A stretch of DNA of 19,347 nt from contig CAZJHX010000185.1 in the NCBI GenBank assembly GCA_964545715.1, forward strand, positions 1 to 19,347. The letters run 5' to 3'. A model generated the notes under the pieces. It was given only the letters and a program-made list of their open reading frames with translations, was not told where the DNA came from and searched no databases. The DNA comes from CAZJHX01 sp964545715. GTDB taxonomy: Bacteria > Myxococcota_A > UBA9042 > GCA-2863065. Below, piece after piece: positions 1-7,793 of this stretch (positions are counted from its first letter, which is position 1; each line of letters begins with the position of its first letter). A program made the translations under genes and the position numbers.

Positions 1-411
1 GGCGGCTCGATCGCGCTGCTGATCGTGTCGGCCAAGCCGCAGCTGCTGAACAACACCATCGCCTTTCGCAACGGCGGCAACGGCGGCAACGGCGGGATCG
101 GCGGTCTGGGTGGGCAGGGCGGCAGTGGCGCGCTCGGCGGCCAGGGCTGGGACAGCAGCGGTCAGGGCGGTCAAGGCGGCAACGGCGGCACCGGGGGTCG
201 CGGCGGACATGGCGGCGGCGGCGCGGGCGGGCCCAGCGTGGGCATCCTGAACTGGGGACCCTCGGACCCGCTGTGCGAGAACAACATCTTCAGTCAGGAA
301 GGGACGCCGGGTCTCGGTGGGGTCGGCGGCGACGGCACCGCGGATGTCGCGAATGGCGAGCCGGGCCTCTCCGCGGCCATCGTCAACGCGTCACCTAACT
401 GCAGTCAGTAG
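1..411 (+). CDS. Gly-rich parallel beta-helix-like surface protein, C-terminal part (5' truncated)
   Basis: The reading frame is open from base 1 and stops with TAG at 409-411, so only the last ~136 residues are present and the start lies outside the window. Two similar units are visible. Each begins with a short Ser-[IV]-x-[IL]-L stretch, then a Pro, then a ladder ending in N-N-x-I (LLNNTI near bases 43-60; CENNI near 274-291), and each is followed by a long GGN/GGx-rich insertion. A third, degenerate unit (LSAAIV) ends the protein. Asn-rich NNTI ladders are typical of right-handed parallel beta-helix coils, and Gly-rich loops between coils occur in large secreted or surface proteins of Myxococcota. 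The region looks like Mycobacterium PE_PGRS sequence, but the NNxI coils point to a beta-helix instead. Two Cys residues flank the last part. The function is unknown; export and surface location are inferred. Confidence 0.7.
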   Translation, partial: GGSIALLIVSAKPQLLNNTIAFRNGGNGGNGGIGGLGGQGGSGALGGQGWDSSGQGGQGGNGGTGGRGGHGGGGAGGPSVGILNWGPSDPLCENNIFSQEGTPGLGGVGGDGTADVANGEPGLSAAIVNASPNCSQ

Positions 412-413
412 GG

Positions 414-422
414 TTATCCACA
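414..422 (+). promoter_or_regulatory. Single consensus DnaA-box-like 9-mer
   Basis: TTATCCACA matches the bacterial DnaA box consensus exactly. It lies three bases after the stop of the Gly-rich gene and about 50 bases before the transaldolase start. I saw no second box nearby and no AT-rich unwinding region, so this is not an origin. It could be a DnaA titration or regulatory site, or chance. Confidence 0.25.
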
Positions 423-438
423 GGGTTGGATCCGCGCT

Positions 439-466
439 TTGAAGGCACGACCGCGTGTGCTATCAC
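439..466 (+). promoter_or_regulatory. fsa: Candidate promoter for the transaldolase gene
   Basis: A TTGAAG -35-like hexamer (439-444) and a TATCAC -10-like hexamer (461-466) are separated by 16 bases. The predicted transcription start would fall at or within a base of the ATG at 473, and there is no Shine-Dalgarno sequence before that ATG. The match is moderate (4 of 6 at each hexamer). Confidence 0.35.
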
Positions 467-472
467 GCAGAT

Positions 473-1120
473 ATGAAATTCTTCATCGACTCAGCGGATA
501 TCGCGCAGATCAAAGAGGCCGTCAGTTGGGGCATCTGCGATGGCGTCACCACCAACCCATCGCTCGTTGCCAAGACCGGCAAATCGTTTCAGCAGGTCAT
601 CGAGGAGATCACCGAGGTCGTCTCCGGTCCGATCAGCCTGGAGGTCACTGCGGTCGACTACGAGGGCATGATGAAGCAGGCCCGTGAGCTGGCCGCCATC
701 AAAGAGAACGTGGTCGTGAAGATTCCGCTCATCAAGGACGGTATCCGCGCCACCAAGACGTGCTCGGAAGAGGGCATCAACACCAACGTGACGCTGTGCT
801 TCTCGGCCGCGCAGGCGCTGCTGGCCGCCAAGGCCGGGGCCACGTACATCTCGCCGTTTATCGGCCGCCTGGATGACTGCTCCAACGAGGGCATGTCCAT
901 CATCGAGGACATCACGGCCATCTACACCAATTACGCCTACAAGACCGAGGTGCTGGTCGCCAGCGTGCGCCACCCGATGCATGTCGTGGAGGCCGGTCGC
1001 CTGGGCGCCGACGTGTGTACGGTGCCGTTCCCGGTGCTGGACAAGCTGTTCGCCCACCCGCTCACGGATGTGGGTCTGGCGAAGTTCATGGCCGACTGGG
1101 AGAAAGTACCGCAGTCATAA
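473..1120 (+). CDS. fsa: Transaldolase / fructose-6-phosphate aldolase-like (Fsa/TalC/MipB family)
   Basis: This 215-aa TIM-barrel class I aldolase transfers or cleaves a dihydroxyacetone unit through a Schiff base in the non-oxidative pentose phosphate pathway; it is cytoplasmic. It begins MKFFIDSAD, the usual start of the small transaldolase subfamily, followed by the GVTTNPSL phosphate-site region. The Schiff-base lysine is K83 in VVVKIPL. NVTLCFSAAQALLAAKAGA and the SPFIGRLDD barrel-strand motif follow. The length fits the ~215-220 aa subfamily. A start six codons upstream (455) is possible, but the family aligns from 473. True transaldolase versus F6P aldolase activity cannot be told from motifs. 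The gene converges on the DegP-type gene with only 58 bases between stops; there is no clear rho-independent terminator. Confidence 0.95.
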   Translation: MKFFIDSADIAQIKEAVSWGICDGVTTNPSLVAKTGKSFQQVIEEITEVVSGPISLEVTAVDYEGMMKQARELAAIKENVVVKIPLIKDGIRATKTCSEEGINTNVTLCFSAAQALLAAKAGATYISPFIGRLDDCSNEGMSIIEDITAIYTNYAYKTEVLVASVRHPMHVVEAGRLGADVCTVPFPVLDKLFAHPLTDVGLAKFMADWEKVPQS

Positions 1121-1178
1121 GCGCATCGTGCCCCCTTTCGGGGCCCCGCTGCGAAGCCTCCGGCTGTGAGCGCTGGCC

Positions 1179-2621
1179 TTACTTCCGCGTAAACGCCCGG
1201 AACAGCTTTCGATCGCCGCGCTGCACCAGCAGCATGACGACGCGGCCGCGCTCGACGCCTTCAGCCAGACTCTCGAACTGGCCCGCGCTGGTGACGCTCT
1301 TGTTGCTGATCTTCACAATCACGTCGCCCTCCTGCACCCCAGCTTCTGCCGCCGGGCCGCGGGGCTTCACCGCGGTGACCACGATCTTGCCGCCGCGCTG
1401 CTCGACGCGCATGCCGTAGCCGCCGGGCTCGGCGCCCTTCTTCAGCTGCTCTTTGGGGACGCTGGTCTTGAATCGCGGCTTCGCCTTACCAGGCTGCCCC
1501 GGCAGGGTGCCCATAGTGACCTCCAGGCGCTTCTGCCGGCCGTCGCGGAAGACCGTGACATTTACAGCCTTGCCGATGCCGGCCGTTGACGCGAGCCACG
1601 GCAGGTCTTTGGAGTTTTTGACCGGGCGGTTGTCGAAGCGGGTGATGACGTCGCCTGCCTGGATGCCGGCACGCGCGGCCGGGCCCTTGGGCACCAACTC
1701 AGCGACCAGCGCGCCGTGGGGCTGTCGCATGCCGAGGGTGCGCGCAAGCTCGGGGGTCACGCCCTGGATCATGACGCCCAGCCAGCTGCGGCGGACCTGG
1801 CCCTGGCGCAGCTGGGGCAGCAGCACCTTGATCATGGCGATGGGGATGGCAAAGCCGATGCCCTGGCCCGCGGAGTTGATGGCTGTATTGATGCCGATGA
1901 CCTCACCGCGGATGTTGATGAGCGGTCCGCCGGAGTTGCCCGGGTTGATGCTGGCGTCGGTCTGGATGAAGTTGGCGTACAGCTGGCGTCCGTTGGGCTG
2001 CACATCCTGGCGGCCCTTGGCGCTGACGATGCCGGCGGTCACGGTGTGATTGAGGCCGAACGGGTTGCCGATGGCGATGACCCACTCCCCGATCTCCAGG
2101 CTCTTGGAGTTGCCCAGCGGGGCGATGGACAGCCGCTCGTTGGGCTCGATCTTGAGCAGCGCGACGTCCGTGCGCGGGTCAGCGCCGACGACCTTGGCGT
2201 TATAGGTGTGGTCGTTGTGCAGCTTCACTTGGATGCGCACCGCGTTCTCGATGACGTGGTTATTGGTCAGCACCCAGCCGTCCTGGTGGATGATGAAGCC
2301 GCTGCCTGCGCCGCGGTTCAGGTACTCTTTGGGGATGCCGCCGTAGTGACGCTTCAAGTAGTTGTGGAAGTTAGAGCCCTTGCCACCGATAGCGCGCTCC
2401 GTGTTGATGTTCACCACCGCCGGCCCCAGCGTCTTGGCCAGGCGGCTGAACGAGCTGAGGTTGATCGGATCGTCCGGTCTCAGCGCCGCAGCGTTCGTGT
2501 TTTTCTCGGACCACAAGCGGTCGGCTTTGGCGTCCGGGCTCAGGTCAAACGATGCGGAGATGCCGACGCCCATGGCGAGAAAGGCCAGGGCAACGACGGC
2601 GTATGTAAGCGGTTTACGCAT
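1179..2621 (-). CDS. degP: HtrA/DegP-family periplasmic serine protease with two PDZ domains
   Basis: This is a 480-aa envelope quality-control protease that degrades or holds misfolded periplasmic proteins. The N-terminus (residues ~1-25) is a hydrophobic signal or anchor segment. The trypsin-like domain carries the full triad: H122 in LTNNHVIE, D152 in PRTDVALLKI and S230 in the PGNSGGP motif. PDZ1 spans about residues 272-365 and PDZ2 about 400-475. A Pro/Lys-rich linker joins them. The longer frame opens with TTG at 2675, but ATG at 2621 is preferred because the signal sequence starts there; an AGGAGG sits 12 bases upstream, rather far. The gene follows the histidine kinase after 105 bases, so it may be co-transcribed with it or have its own promoter. 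DegP, DegQ and MucD cannot be separated from sequence alone. Confidence 0.95.
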   Translation of the reverse strand: MRKPLTYAVVALAFLAMGVGISASFDLSPDAKADRLWSEKNTNAAALRPDDPINLSSFSRLAKTLGPAVVNINTERAIGGKGSNFHNYLKRHYGGIPKEYLNRGAGSGFIIHQDGWVLTNNHVIENAVRIQVKLHNDHTYNAKVVGADPRTDVALLKIEPNERLSIAPLGNSKSLEIGEWVIAIGNPFGLNHTVTAGIVSAKGRQDVQPNGRQLYANFIQTDASINPGNSGGPLINIRGEVIGINTAINSAGQGIGFAIPIAMIKVLLPQLRQGQVRRSWLGVMIQGVTPELARTLGMRQPHGALVAELVPKGPAARAGIQAGDVITRFDNRPVKNSKDLPWLASTAGIGKAVNVTVFRDGRQKRLEVTMGTLPGQPGKAKPRFKTSVPKEQLKKGAEPGGYGMRVEQRGGKIVVTAVKPRGPAAEAGVQEGDVIVKISNKSVTSAGQFESLAEGVERGRVVMLLVQRGDRKLFRAFTRK

Positions 2622-2683
2622 GATGAGGGGGGTCCTCCTGGTGGGTCTGACGTGCGTGCGCACGCTCTGATTCAATCACGTTG

Positions 2684-2697
2684 GCAACAACCCCACC
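2684..2697 (-). promoter_or_regulatory. Weak sigma-54-like (-24/-12) element upstream of the degP-like gene
   Basis: On the minus strand the intergenic region contains GG-N10-GC (GGTGGGGTTGTTGC), with a TTGC at the -12 position. Only the minimal core of the sigma-54 consensus is met, because the -24 half lacks the usual GGCAC. No convincing sigma-70 promoter was seen in this 105-base gap. Confidence 0.2.
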
Positions 2698-2726
2698 TGC
2701 GCCGGGGAGTATTTCACGAAAATGCC

Positions 2727-4790
2727 TCAGCTGATTGGGACGAGGACGCTGAACGTGGTGCCGTGGCCCACCAGGGAGGACACTTCGATGGTGCCGCCCA
2801 GGTTCTTCATGATGCGCAGGCTGACTGCCAGGCCGAGCCCGGTGCCGCGCTCTTTGGTGGTGAAGAACGGGATGAAGATGTTACGTAAGACGTCCTCGGG
2901 GATGCCGGGTCCGGTGTCGGTAAAGCCGATCCGGACGAAGCCGCGGTCTCGCCGCGCCGGGTTGGTGACGCGGCCCTGAGTGAGCTTGGACGTGATGGTG
3001 AGCTCGCCGCCGTCGCCCATGGCCTGCATGGCGTTCTGGGCCAGGTTGATGAACACCTGCTTCAGCTGCTCGGGCTCGCTCTCGACCGGAGGCAGCGCGT
3101 CCTCAAGGCTCACGTTGATCGTTGTGTTGCCGGCGTTGTCGGCCCGCACGATCTCCGCGGTCTGCTCGATGACGCGGTTGATGTCGGTCTCGATCAGATT
3201 GGCTTTTCGGGTCGGTCGGGCATAGTCCAAGAAGGACGACACGACGGAGTTCAGGCGGTTGGTCTCCTCGACGATGATCCGCAGCATCTCGGGGTCCGCG
3301 TCGTCGATATTGGTGGAGTCGATCAGCTGCGCGGCGCCCTTGATCGCTCCTAACGGGTTGCGGATCTCATGCGCCAGACCGGCCGACATCTCACCCAGGG
3401 CGGCCAGCCTATCGCGCTCGCGCACGCGCTCGAAGAGGCGTGAGTTCTCAAACGTCAGCGTCATCTGCGCGGCGACGCCCATCAGCAGCCGGATCTCTTC
3501 GGACGAGTAGGCCTCTCTGAGGCGCTCGTCCTTCAGGTTCAAGAAGCCCATGATCTGACCGTCGGCCAGGAACGCCATCGAGATACCGGCGTGCATCGCG
3601 TCCAGCGTTTTCAGCACCGAGTCCAGCTCCTCGACCACGCCGGGGCCGGCCAGCAAACCGTACTCGTCCAGCTGGCGGCGCTCCCGCTCGAGGTTCTCCA
3701 CGATCAAGACCGGCTGCTCGCGCAGGCGCTTGAAGAAGGGGTGGTGGGTTACGCGGTCCAGGCGCCGAATCGGATGCGGGCCGATGTGCCCCTTGACGGC
3801 GTACCCCAGGCCGTAGTCCTCCAGCAGGTACACCGCTGCATGTGTGGCGCGTCGGCTGGTCTCGATGCGGCGCAGCACCAGGTCCACGAGCACATCGACG
3901 TGAATGACGTTGGCCATCTGCCGGCGCAGGATGTCCAGGTGCTTGCCGAACTCGTATCGCTCGCGAAACAGCAGCTGGTTCATTCTGTCCTCCACCATCG
4001 AGCGCAGTGGGTCGTACAGGATGAACAGCACAATGGACGCGATCAGCGTGTTGAAGATGAACAGGTCCACCTCGCGCCGCCACCAGATCACCAACGCCAC
4101 GTAGATCAGCGCCAGCACAAACGAGAACGTGGCCATGACGATGGCGCGGCCCAGGAACTCGTACAGGTCCAGCACGCGGAACTTCAGGATGATCTGGAAG
4201 AGGAAGTAGAGAAAGATGACCGTGAGGATGTTGCCGAAGAAGTAGTAGCCGATGCCCGGGGCGTAATCGAGCAGCGCCAGCGTAAACGCGACGGCGCCCG
4301 ACACCATGAGATATCTGAGCCGGGTCCTCTCCACCTTGGACTCGATGCGCTGGTAGCGCCGATAGATGAAGTACAGCGACGTGTACAGCGCGATGAAGAT
4401 GAATGCGTAGACCCCGCGCAGGACCAGATCGGTCTCCAGGTGAATGTCGAACAGGATGAGCCCGGCCAGCCCGATCGACAGCACCAGAAAGAGGCGCGAG
4501 ATGCGGTACGTGAGCTTGGATTTGTCGGCCACGAACGCGCGAAAGAAGCGTAGGGCGTTGATGGGGATCGCGATAGCGACCAGGCTGCGCAGCTTGAGCA
4601 GCACGTCGGGACCGCCGCCCGCGTACACGTACAGCGCGTCGCTCAGGTACCAGGCCACGAGGTTGAAGTTGAACAGGCTGTACAGCAAATACAGCCGGTT
4701 ACGCCGATTGCGCAGCAATATATTGATCGCCAGCGCGGAGCTGATGATCGCTGCCAGAAGGGCGCTTTGTATTCGGATCCAGGGATCCAT
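2727..4790 (-). CDS. Membrane-bound GAF-domain sensor histidine kinase (orphan)
   Basis: This 687-aa inner-membrane kinase would autophosphorylate on His and pass the phosphate to a response regulator. Residues ~1-255 are a multi-helix membrane region (roughly 8-9 hydrophobic segments). A GAF-like domain follows at ~295-450. The HisKA box reads LGEMSAGLAHEIRNPLG, with H474. The ATPase domain has an N box (INLAQNAMQAM, ~581-591), G1 (DTGPGIP, 625-631), an F box (FIPFFTTKE) and G2 (GTGLGLA, 649-655). No receiver domain is attached and no response regulator gene lies in the window, so its partner is elsewhere. It starts 31 bases after the TPR lipoprotein gene and precedes the degP-like gene, suggesting one operon. 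There is no clear Shine-Dalgarno. The N-terminal membrane/GAF layout recalls PrsK-type kinases, but the signal sensed is unknown. Confidence 0.93.
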   Translation of the reverse strand: MDPWIRIQSALLAAIISSALAINILLRNRRNRLYLLYSLFNFNLVAWYLSDALYVYAGGGPDVLLKLRSLVAIAIPINALRFFRAFVADKSKLTYRISRLFLVLSIGLAGLILFDIHLETDLVLRGVYAFIFIALYTSLYFIYRRYQRIESKVERTRLRYLMVSGAVAFTLALLDYAPGIGYYFFGNILTVIFLYFLFQIILKFRVLDLYEFLGRAIVMATFSFVLALIYVALVIWWRREVDLFIFNTLIASIVLFILYDPLRSMVEDRMNQLLFRERYEFGKHLDILRRQMANVIHVDVLVDLVLRRIETSRRATHAAVYLLEDYGLGYAVKGHIGPHPIRRLDRVTHHPFFKRLREQPVLIVENLERERRQLDEYGLLAGPGVVEELDSVLKTLDAMHAGISMAFLADGQIMGFLNLKDERLREAYSSEEIRLLMGVAAQMTLTFENSRLFERVRERDRLAALGEMSAGLAHEIRNPLGAIKGAAQLIDSTNIDDADPEMLRIIVEETNRLNSVVSSFLDYARPTRKANLIETDINRVIEQTAEIVRADNAGNTTINVSLEDALPPVESEPEQLKQVFINLAQNAMQAMGDGGELTITSKLTQGRVTNPARRDRGFVRIGFTDTGPGIPEDVLRNIFIPFFTTKERGTGLGLAVSLRIMKNLGGTIEVSSLVGHGTTFSVLVPIS

Positions 4791-4821
4791 GCCGACAGTG
4801 TAGTGGGGAACTACCCGGTGA

Positions 4822-5733
4822 TCACGGAACTGGGGGCTCGGTGCCTTTCTGTTGGCGCAGCCGGTGGGCCAGATGCTGGGCGACGTCGGTGGCGATGCGC
4901 GCGGTCTGGTTGGCGCCGTCGACGAGCTGGATGTACTGGTTGAAGTACTTCAGCGCCAGCTCAGCCTCCCCCTTGTTCGCGTAACCCCAGCCCAGGTTGA
5001 AGACCACTTCGGGCTGCGCGCCCGGCAAGCGGACGGCCTTCAGGAGCTCCACAATGGCCATGCCGTATTGGCCGTTTTGCTGCAGCAGAATGCCCAGCTC
5101 GTTGTGGAGCAGGGCCAGCGTGTCGGTCTTTTGGATGTGCTCGACGGTGCACAGGCGCAGCCCCTCGCGAAGCACCGCCATCGCCTCTTTTTCAGCCGCA
5201 ACGCGCAGGTACAGGCGCGCGAGGGAGAGGAAGGCGTTGGGCTGGTAGGGATCCAACACGATGGACCTGCGATAGGCCTGATCCGCCTCGCTCAGCTGGT
5301 TCTTCTTTTCGTGGATCTGCGCCATCAGGTGATGCGCGGCGCTGTGTTCGGCGTCCTGCTCCAGCACTTGTCGCAGCTGCTGGGCCGCCTCGTCCAGCTT
5401 GCCCTCGGCCACCGCCAGGGCCCCCAGCTGATACATCGCCTCGGTCAGCGCCGGCTTCAGCCGCACGGCCTCCGCCAGGTGTTTGCGCCCACGCTCCGCC
5501 TTATCGAGCTCCACCAGAACGACGCCCAGCCCGTAGTGCGCGTTGGCGTTCTCCTCGTGCAGGGTGATCGCCTCGTCAAACCGCAGCCGAGCCTCGCCCA
5601 GGTTGCCGTTGCCCAGCGCCTTCATACCCATGTTGGTCAGGCGGACGGAGTCGCTTTTGTCCTTGTTGCAGCCTGTAGATGCCAACAGCAGAACGAGCAG
5701 AGCAGAAACAACTGGGACCAGCGCACGTGTCAC
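4822..5733 (-). CDS. TPR-repeat outer-membrane lipoprotein (GltE/AglT-like)
   Basis: The 303-aa precursor has a type II signal peptide (residues 1-21) and a lipobox ending at C22 (LASTGC), so a lipid-anchored protein of ~282 residues is expected. Asn-Lys-Asp follow the Cys, and the absence of Asp at +2 favours outer-membrane sorting. The mature part is a run of about six TPR units between residues 30 and 280 (e.g. NAHYGLGVVLVELDKAERG, AMYQLGALAVAEGKLDEA, VVFNLGWGYANKGEAELA). It starts with GTG, the only possible start of the frame, 21 bases after the stop of the FHA/TonB-like gene, so co-transcription is very likely. Myxococcus gltE (aglT) also encodes a TPR lipoprotein working with GltG. Orthology is inferred from architecture and neighbours; PilF/Tgl-type pilotins are an alternative. 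Confidence 0.85.
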   Translation of the reverse strand: MTRALVPVVSALLVLLLASTGCNKDKSDSVRLTNMGMKALGNGNLGEARLRFDEAITLHEENANAHYGLGVVLVELDKAERGRKHLAEAVRLKPALTEAMYQLGALAVAEGKLDEAAQQLRQVLEQDAEHSAAHHLMAQIHEKKNQLSEADQAYRRSIVLDPYQPNAFLSLARLYLRVAAEKEAMAVLREGLRLCTVEHIQKTDTLALLHNELGILLQQNGQYGMAIVELLKAVRLPGAQPEVVFNLGWGYANKGEAELALKYFNQYIQLVDGANQTARIATDVAQHLAHRLRQQKGTEPPVP

Positions 5734-5754
5734 GTCGTGACGAGATTAGCAGTT

Positions 5755-7791
5755 CTAGCGGGTTCGGAACAGGAAGGGGTAGCTGACCCGCACGGCGCCG
5801 GCGTTTTGGGGCGCGGGGAAGCGCCACATGCCCAGGCGCTTGGTGATGCAGCCCTCGACCTTGGCGTTGCCCAGCGTGGACGAGCGGATCGACGGGCGCA
5901 TGACCTTGCCGGTTGGGCTGATCGTAAAGCTGACGATCACTTTGCCTTCCAGGTCCGGCACCTTCTGCACTTCGCGCTTGTAGCAGAGGATGATCGAGCC
6001 CTTCTGGCGGTTGATGTACTTCTTGATGATCGCCTTGGTCAGCGCACCACCGGAGACCGTCACCCGGCCCGTGGTCACGACCGCCTTCTGGGTCGTCTCT
6101 TTGAAGCGGACCTTGCCGAAGCGCTTGCCCTTGCCGCCGCGCTCTTTGTTCAGACCGGCGATCAGCGTGCCCTTGCCGCCTATCGCGTTGGGATCGCCCA
6201 CGCCCTGGGTGCCGCCGAAGTTGTCCAGACCGGCATAGCCGTCGCCCGCGGTCGGTGCGCTGTCGCCGGCAAACACGCTGGTGTCGCCCGCTTCGCCGCC
6301 CTCGCCGCCGCCCAGGATCTTCAGGCCCGTGTTGCCCAACGGTCGATTCAGCAGATTCTGCCCCGTCACCTGAGCCAGCATCTGTGTCGGGATGTACTTC
6401 TCCGACGTACGCTTGGCAAGGTTCTGGTTTTGAGTCTTCTGAATGTTGCGCTCTTGCTCGGTCAGAGGCTTCTGCTTCTCCTCAAACTTGACCTCTTCCG
6501 GCTTCTCCTCGATGAACTTCTCGGACTCGGACAGGCTCGGCTTGTCCAGCTCGATCTGCTCTTCGGGCTCCTCGTGTTTCTCGGGGAGCTCCTCTTCCTT
6601 CTCTTCCTCTTCTTCTTTCTGTTTGATGCTTTCGACTTGTATGAGCCTGGCCATGAGGCTTGAGTCGTTGCGCCTGATTTGGATGTCGTCCTCGGGCTGC
6701 AGGTAGACGAACAGGATCAGCAGGCCGAAGTGGATCATCAATGAGACGGCCATGTACGCCATCTCGTGTGCGTCGATCTGTGACAGGAACCCGCCCTTGG
6801 GTTTGGGCGGCACCGTCACGTAGCTGAGCAGCATGGAGAACTGGCCGAAGCGCAGGCGACACTTGGTACCGGCGGTCACCGGCAGCAGGTCCCCCTTCAG
6901 CAGCTTCTTCTCGCGCGCCTCCGCGATGGTGTAGACCTTGCCCTCGTGGAGCAGGTCGCCGCGGATCTCCTTGTTCTTGAGGTTCAGCGCCCAGCCGCGC
7001 TTGTGCGGGACCAGCAGCGGATACTCTTTGTTGCCGATCGTCTCGGACGGCAGGAAGAACGTGGAATCAAACGTCTCGCCGACGTAGATGGCCTCGCCCT
7101 TCTTCAGCATGGAGATCGACTTGCTGAGCAGCCCGCGCCACCCATCGATGTCCATCAGGAAGTAAATGGCCAGGCCAAGTCCGGCAGCACCCGAGCCGAT
7201 CGCGACGTTGGTGCCCACCGACGGCATGACCGCGGCCATCGCTGACACGCTCCACAGCTCCAGCGGACCGATCGAGAACAGGAACAGCAGGATGGCTTTG
7301 AAGCGGACCGGGATCGTGACGCGCCGGATGGCGTCCACTTGAATCGCCGAGTCTTCCCACAGCAGCGCCGCTTCCAGCGCCAGGGACTTGCCGCGTGCCG
7401 CGCCTTCCTGGGTCTTGTAGAAGCCCTCGCGGCTCAGCTGAGTACGCGCTGACGGCGCCATCGCGGCCGCCTTCTTGCGCAGCTCGGCGTCAAACCGGAC
7501 GCGAATCTGGGTGATGCCGATCTCGATCTCGTCGCCGTCGGTCAAGAACGCCTTGTTGACGCGCATGCCGTTGAGGCGAGTGCCGTTTGTACTGCCCAGA
7601 TCGATCAGCTGGACACGACCGTCGCGGTCGATCTCAATCCGCGCATGTCGCCGGCTGATGTTCTCGTCGTCAAGGCGCAGGTCCGAGCGCGACAGCTTGC
7701 CGATCTCGATTGTGTCGCCGGTGTAGGCCTTGGTCTCGACGATCTTGCCGCCGCGGATGACCTCGACCTGAATTCGTGCGCTTTCGCTCAA
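5755..7791 (-). CDS. FHA domain / three-TM / TonB-like protein with AgmX/PglI-type C-terminus (GltG-like)
   Basis: This 678-aa inner-membrane protein likely links the cytoplasm to the periplasm. Residues 1-100 are an FHA phosphothreonine-binding domain with its key motifs (IGKLSRSDLRL, SRRHARI, GSTNGTRLNG). Two hydrophobic helices (~164-188, ~193-214) precede a soluble domain (~220-335). A third helix follows (~345-364), then a Glu/Lys-rich segment (~390-450), a Gly-rich stretch (~485-555) and a TonB-C-like domain (~580-678). The last contains CYKREVQKVPDLEGKV and ends in YPFLF; C603 and C648 may form a disulfide. This order puts the FHA and middle domains in the cytoplasm and the TonB-like end in the periplasm. 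Myxococcus GltG (PglI) and GltJ (AgmX) share this tail. The start is TTG, with GAGGA 9 bases upstream, two bases after the stop of the preceding small gene. Confidence 0.88.
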   Translation of the reverse strand: MSESARIQVEVIRGGKIVETKAYTGDTIEIGKLSRSDLRLDDENISRRHARIEIDRDGRVQLIDLGSTNGTRLNGMRVNKAFLTDGDEIEIGITQIRVRFDAELRKKAAAMAPSARTQLSREGFYKTQEGAARGKSLALEAALLWEDSAIQVDAIRRVTIPVRFKAILLFLFSIGPLELWSVSAMAAVMPSVGTNVAIGSGAAGLGLAIYFLMDIDGWRGLLSKSISMLKKGEAIYVGETFDSTFFLPSETIGNKEYPLLVPHKRGWALNLKNKEIRGDLLHEGKVYTIAEAREKKLLKGDLLPVTAGTKCRLRFGQFSMLLSYVTVPPKPKGGFLSQIDAHEMAYMAVSLMIHFGLLILFVYLQPEDDIQIRRNDSSLMARLIQVESIKQKEEEEEKEEELPEKHEEPEEQIELDKPSLSESEKFIEEKPEEVKFEEKQKPLTEQERNIQKTQNQNLAKRTSEKYIPTQMLAQVTGQNLLNRPLGNTGLKILGGGEGGEAGDTSVFAGDSAPTAGDGYAGLDNFGGTQGVGDPNAIGGKGTLIAGLNKERGGKGKRFGKVRFKETTQKAVVTTGRVTVSGGALTKAIIKKYINRQKGSIILCYKREVQKVPDLEGKVIVSFTISPTGKVMRPSIRSSTLGNAKVEGCITKRLGMWRFPAPQNAGAVRVSYPFLFRTR

Positions 7792-7793
7792 GG

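Noticed and set aside
414..422. Replication origin
   Set aside because: Only one DnaA box, no AT-rich region and no dnaA, dnaN or similar gene nearby.
1131..1165. Possible terminator between the transaldolase and protease genes
   Set aside because: Only 4-base stems (CCCC-TTTC-GGGG and AGCC-TCC-GGCT) and no T-run on either strand.
1716..2888. A 390-codon plus-strand frame opposite the DegP-type and kinase genes
   Set aside because: It runs antisense to the protease triad region, has Asp/Val/His-rich shadow composition and no ribosome site.
3591..4553. A 320-codon plus-strand frame opposite the histidine kinase
   Set aside because: Antisense to the GAF and membrane region, with low-complexity His/Gln/Asp-rich shadow composition.
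4852..6663. A 603-codon plus-strand frame opposite the TPR lipoprotein and FHA/TonB-like genes
   Set aside because: It is antisense to two genes with clear domains; its Leu/Arg/Gln/His-rich composition is typical of the opposite strand of GC-rich coding DNA, and no motif is seen.
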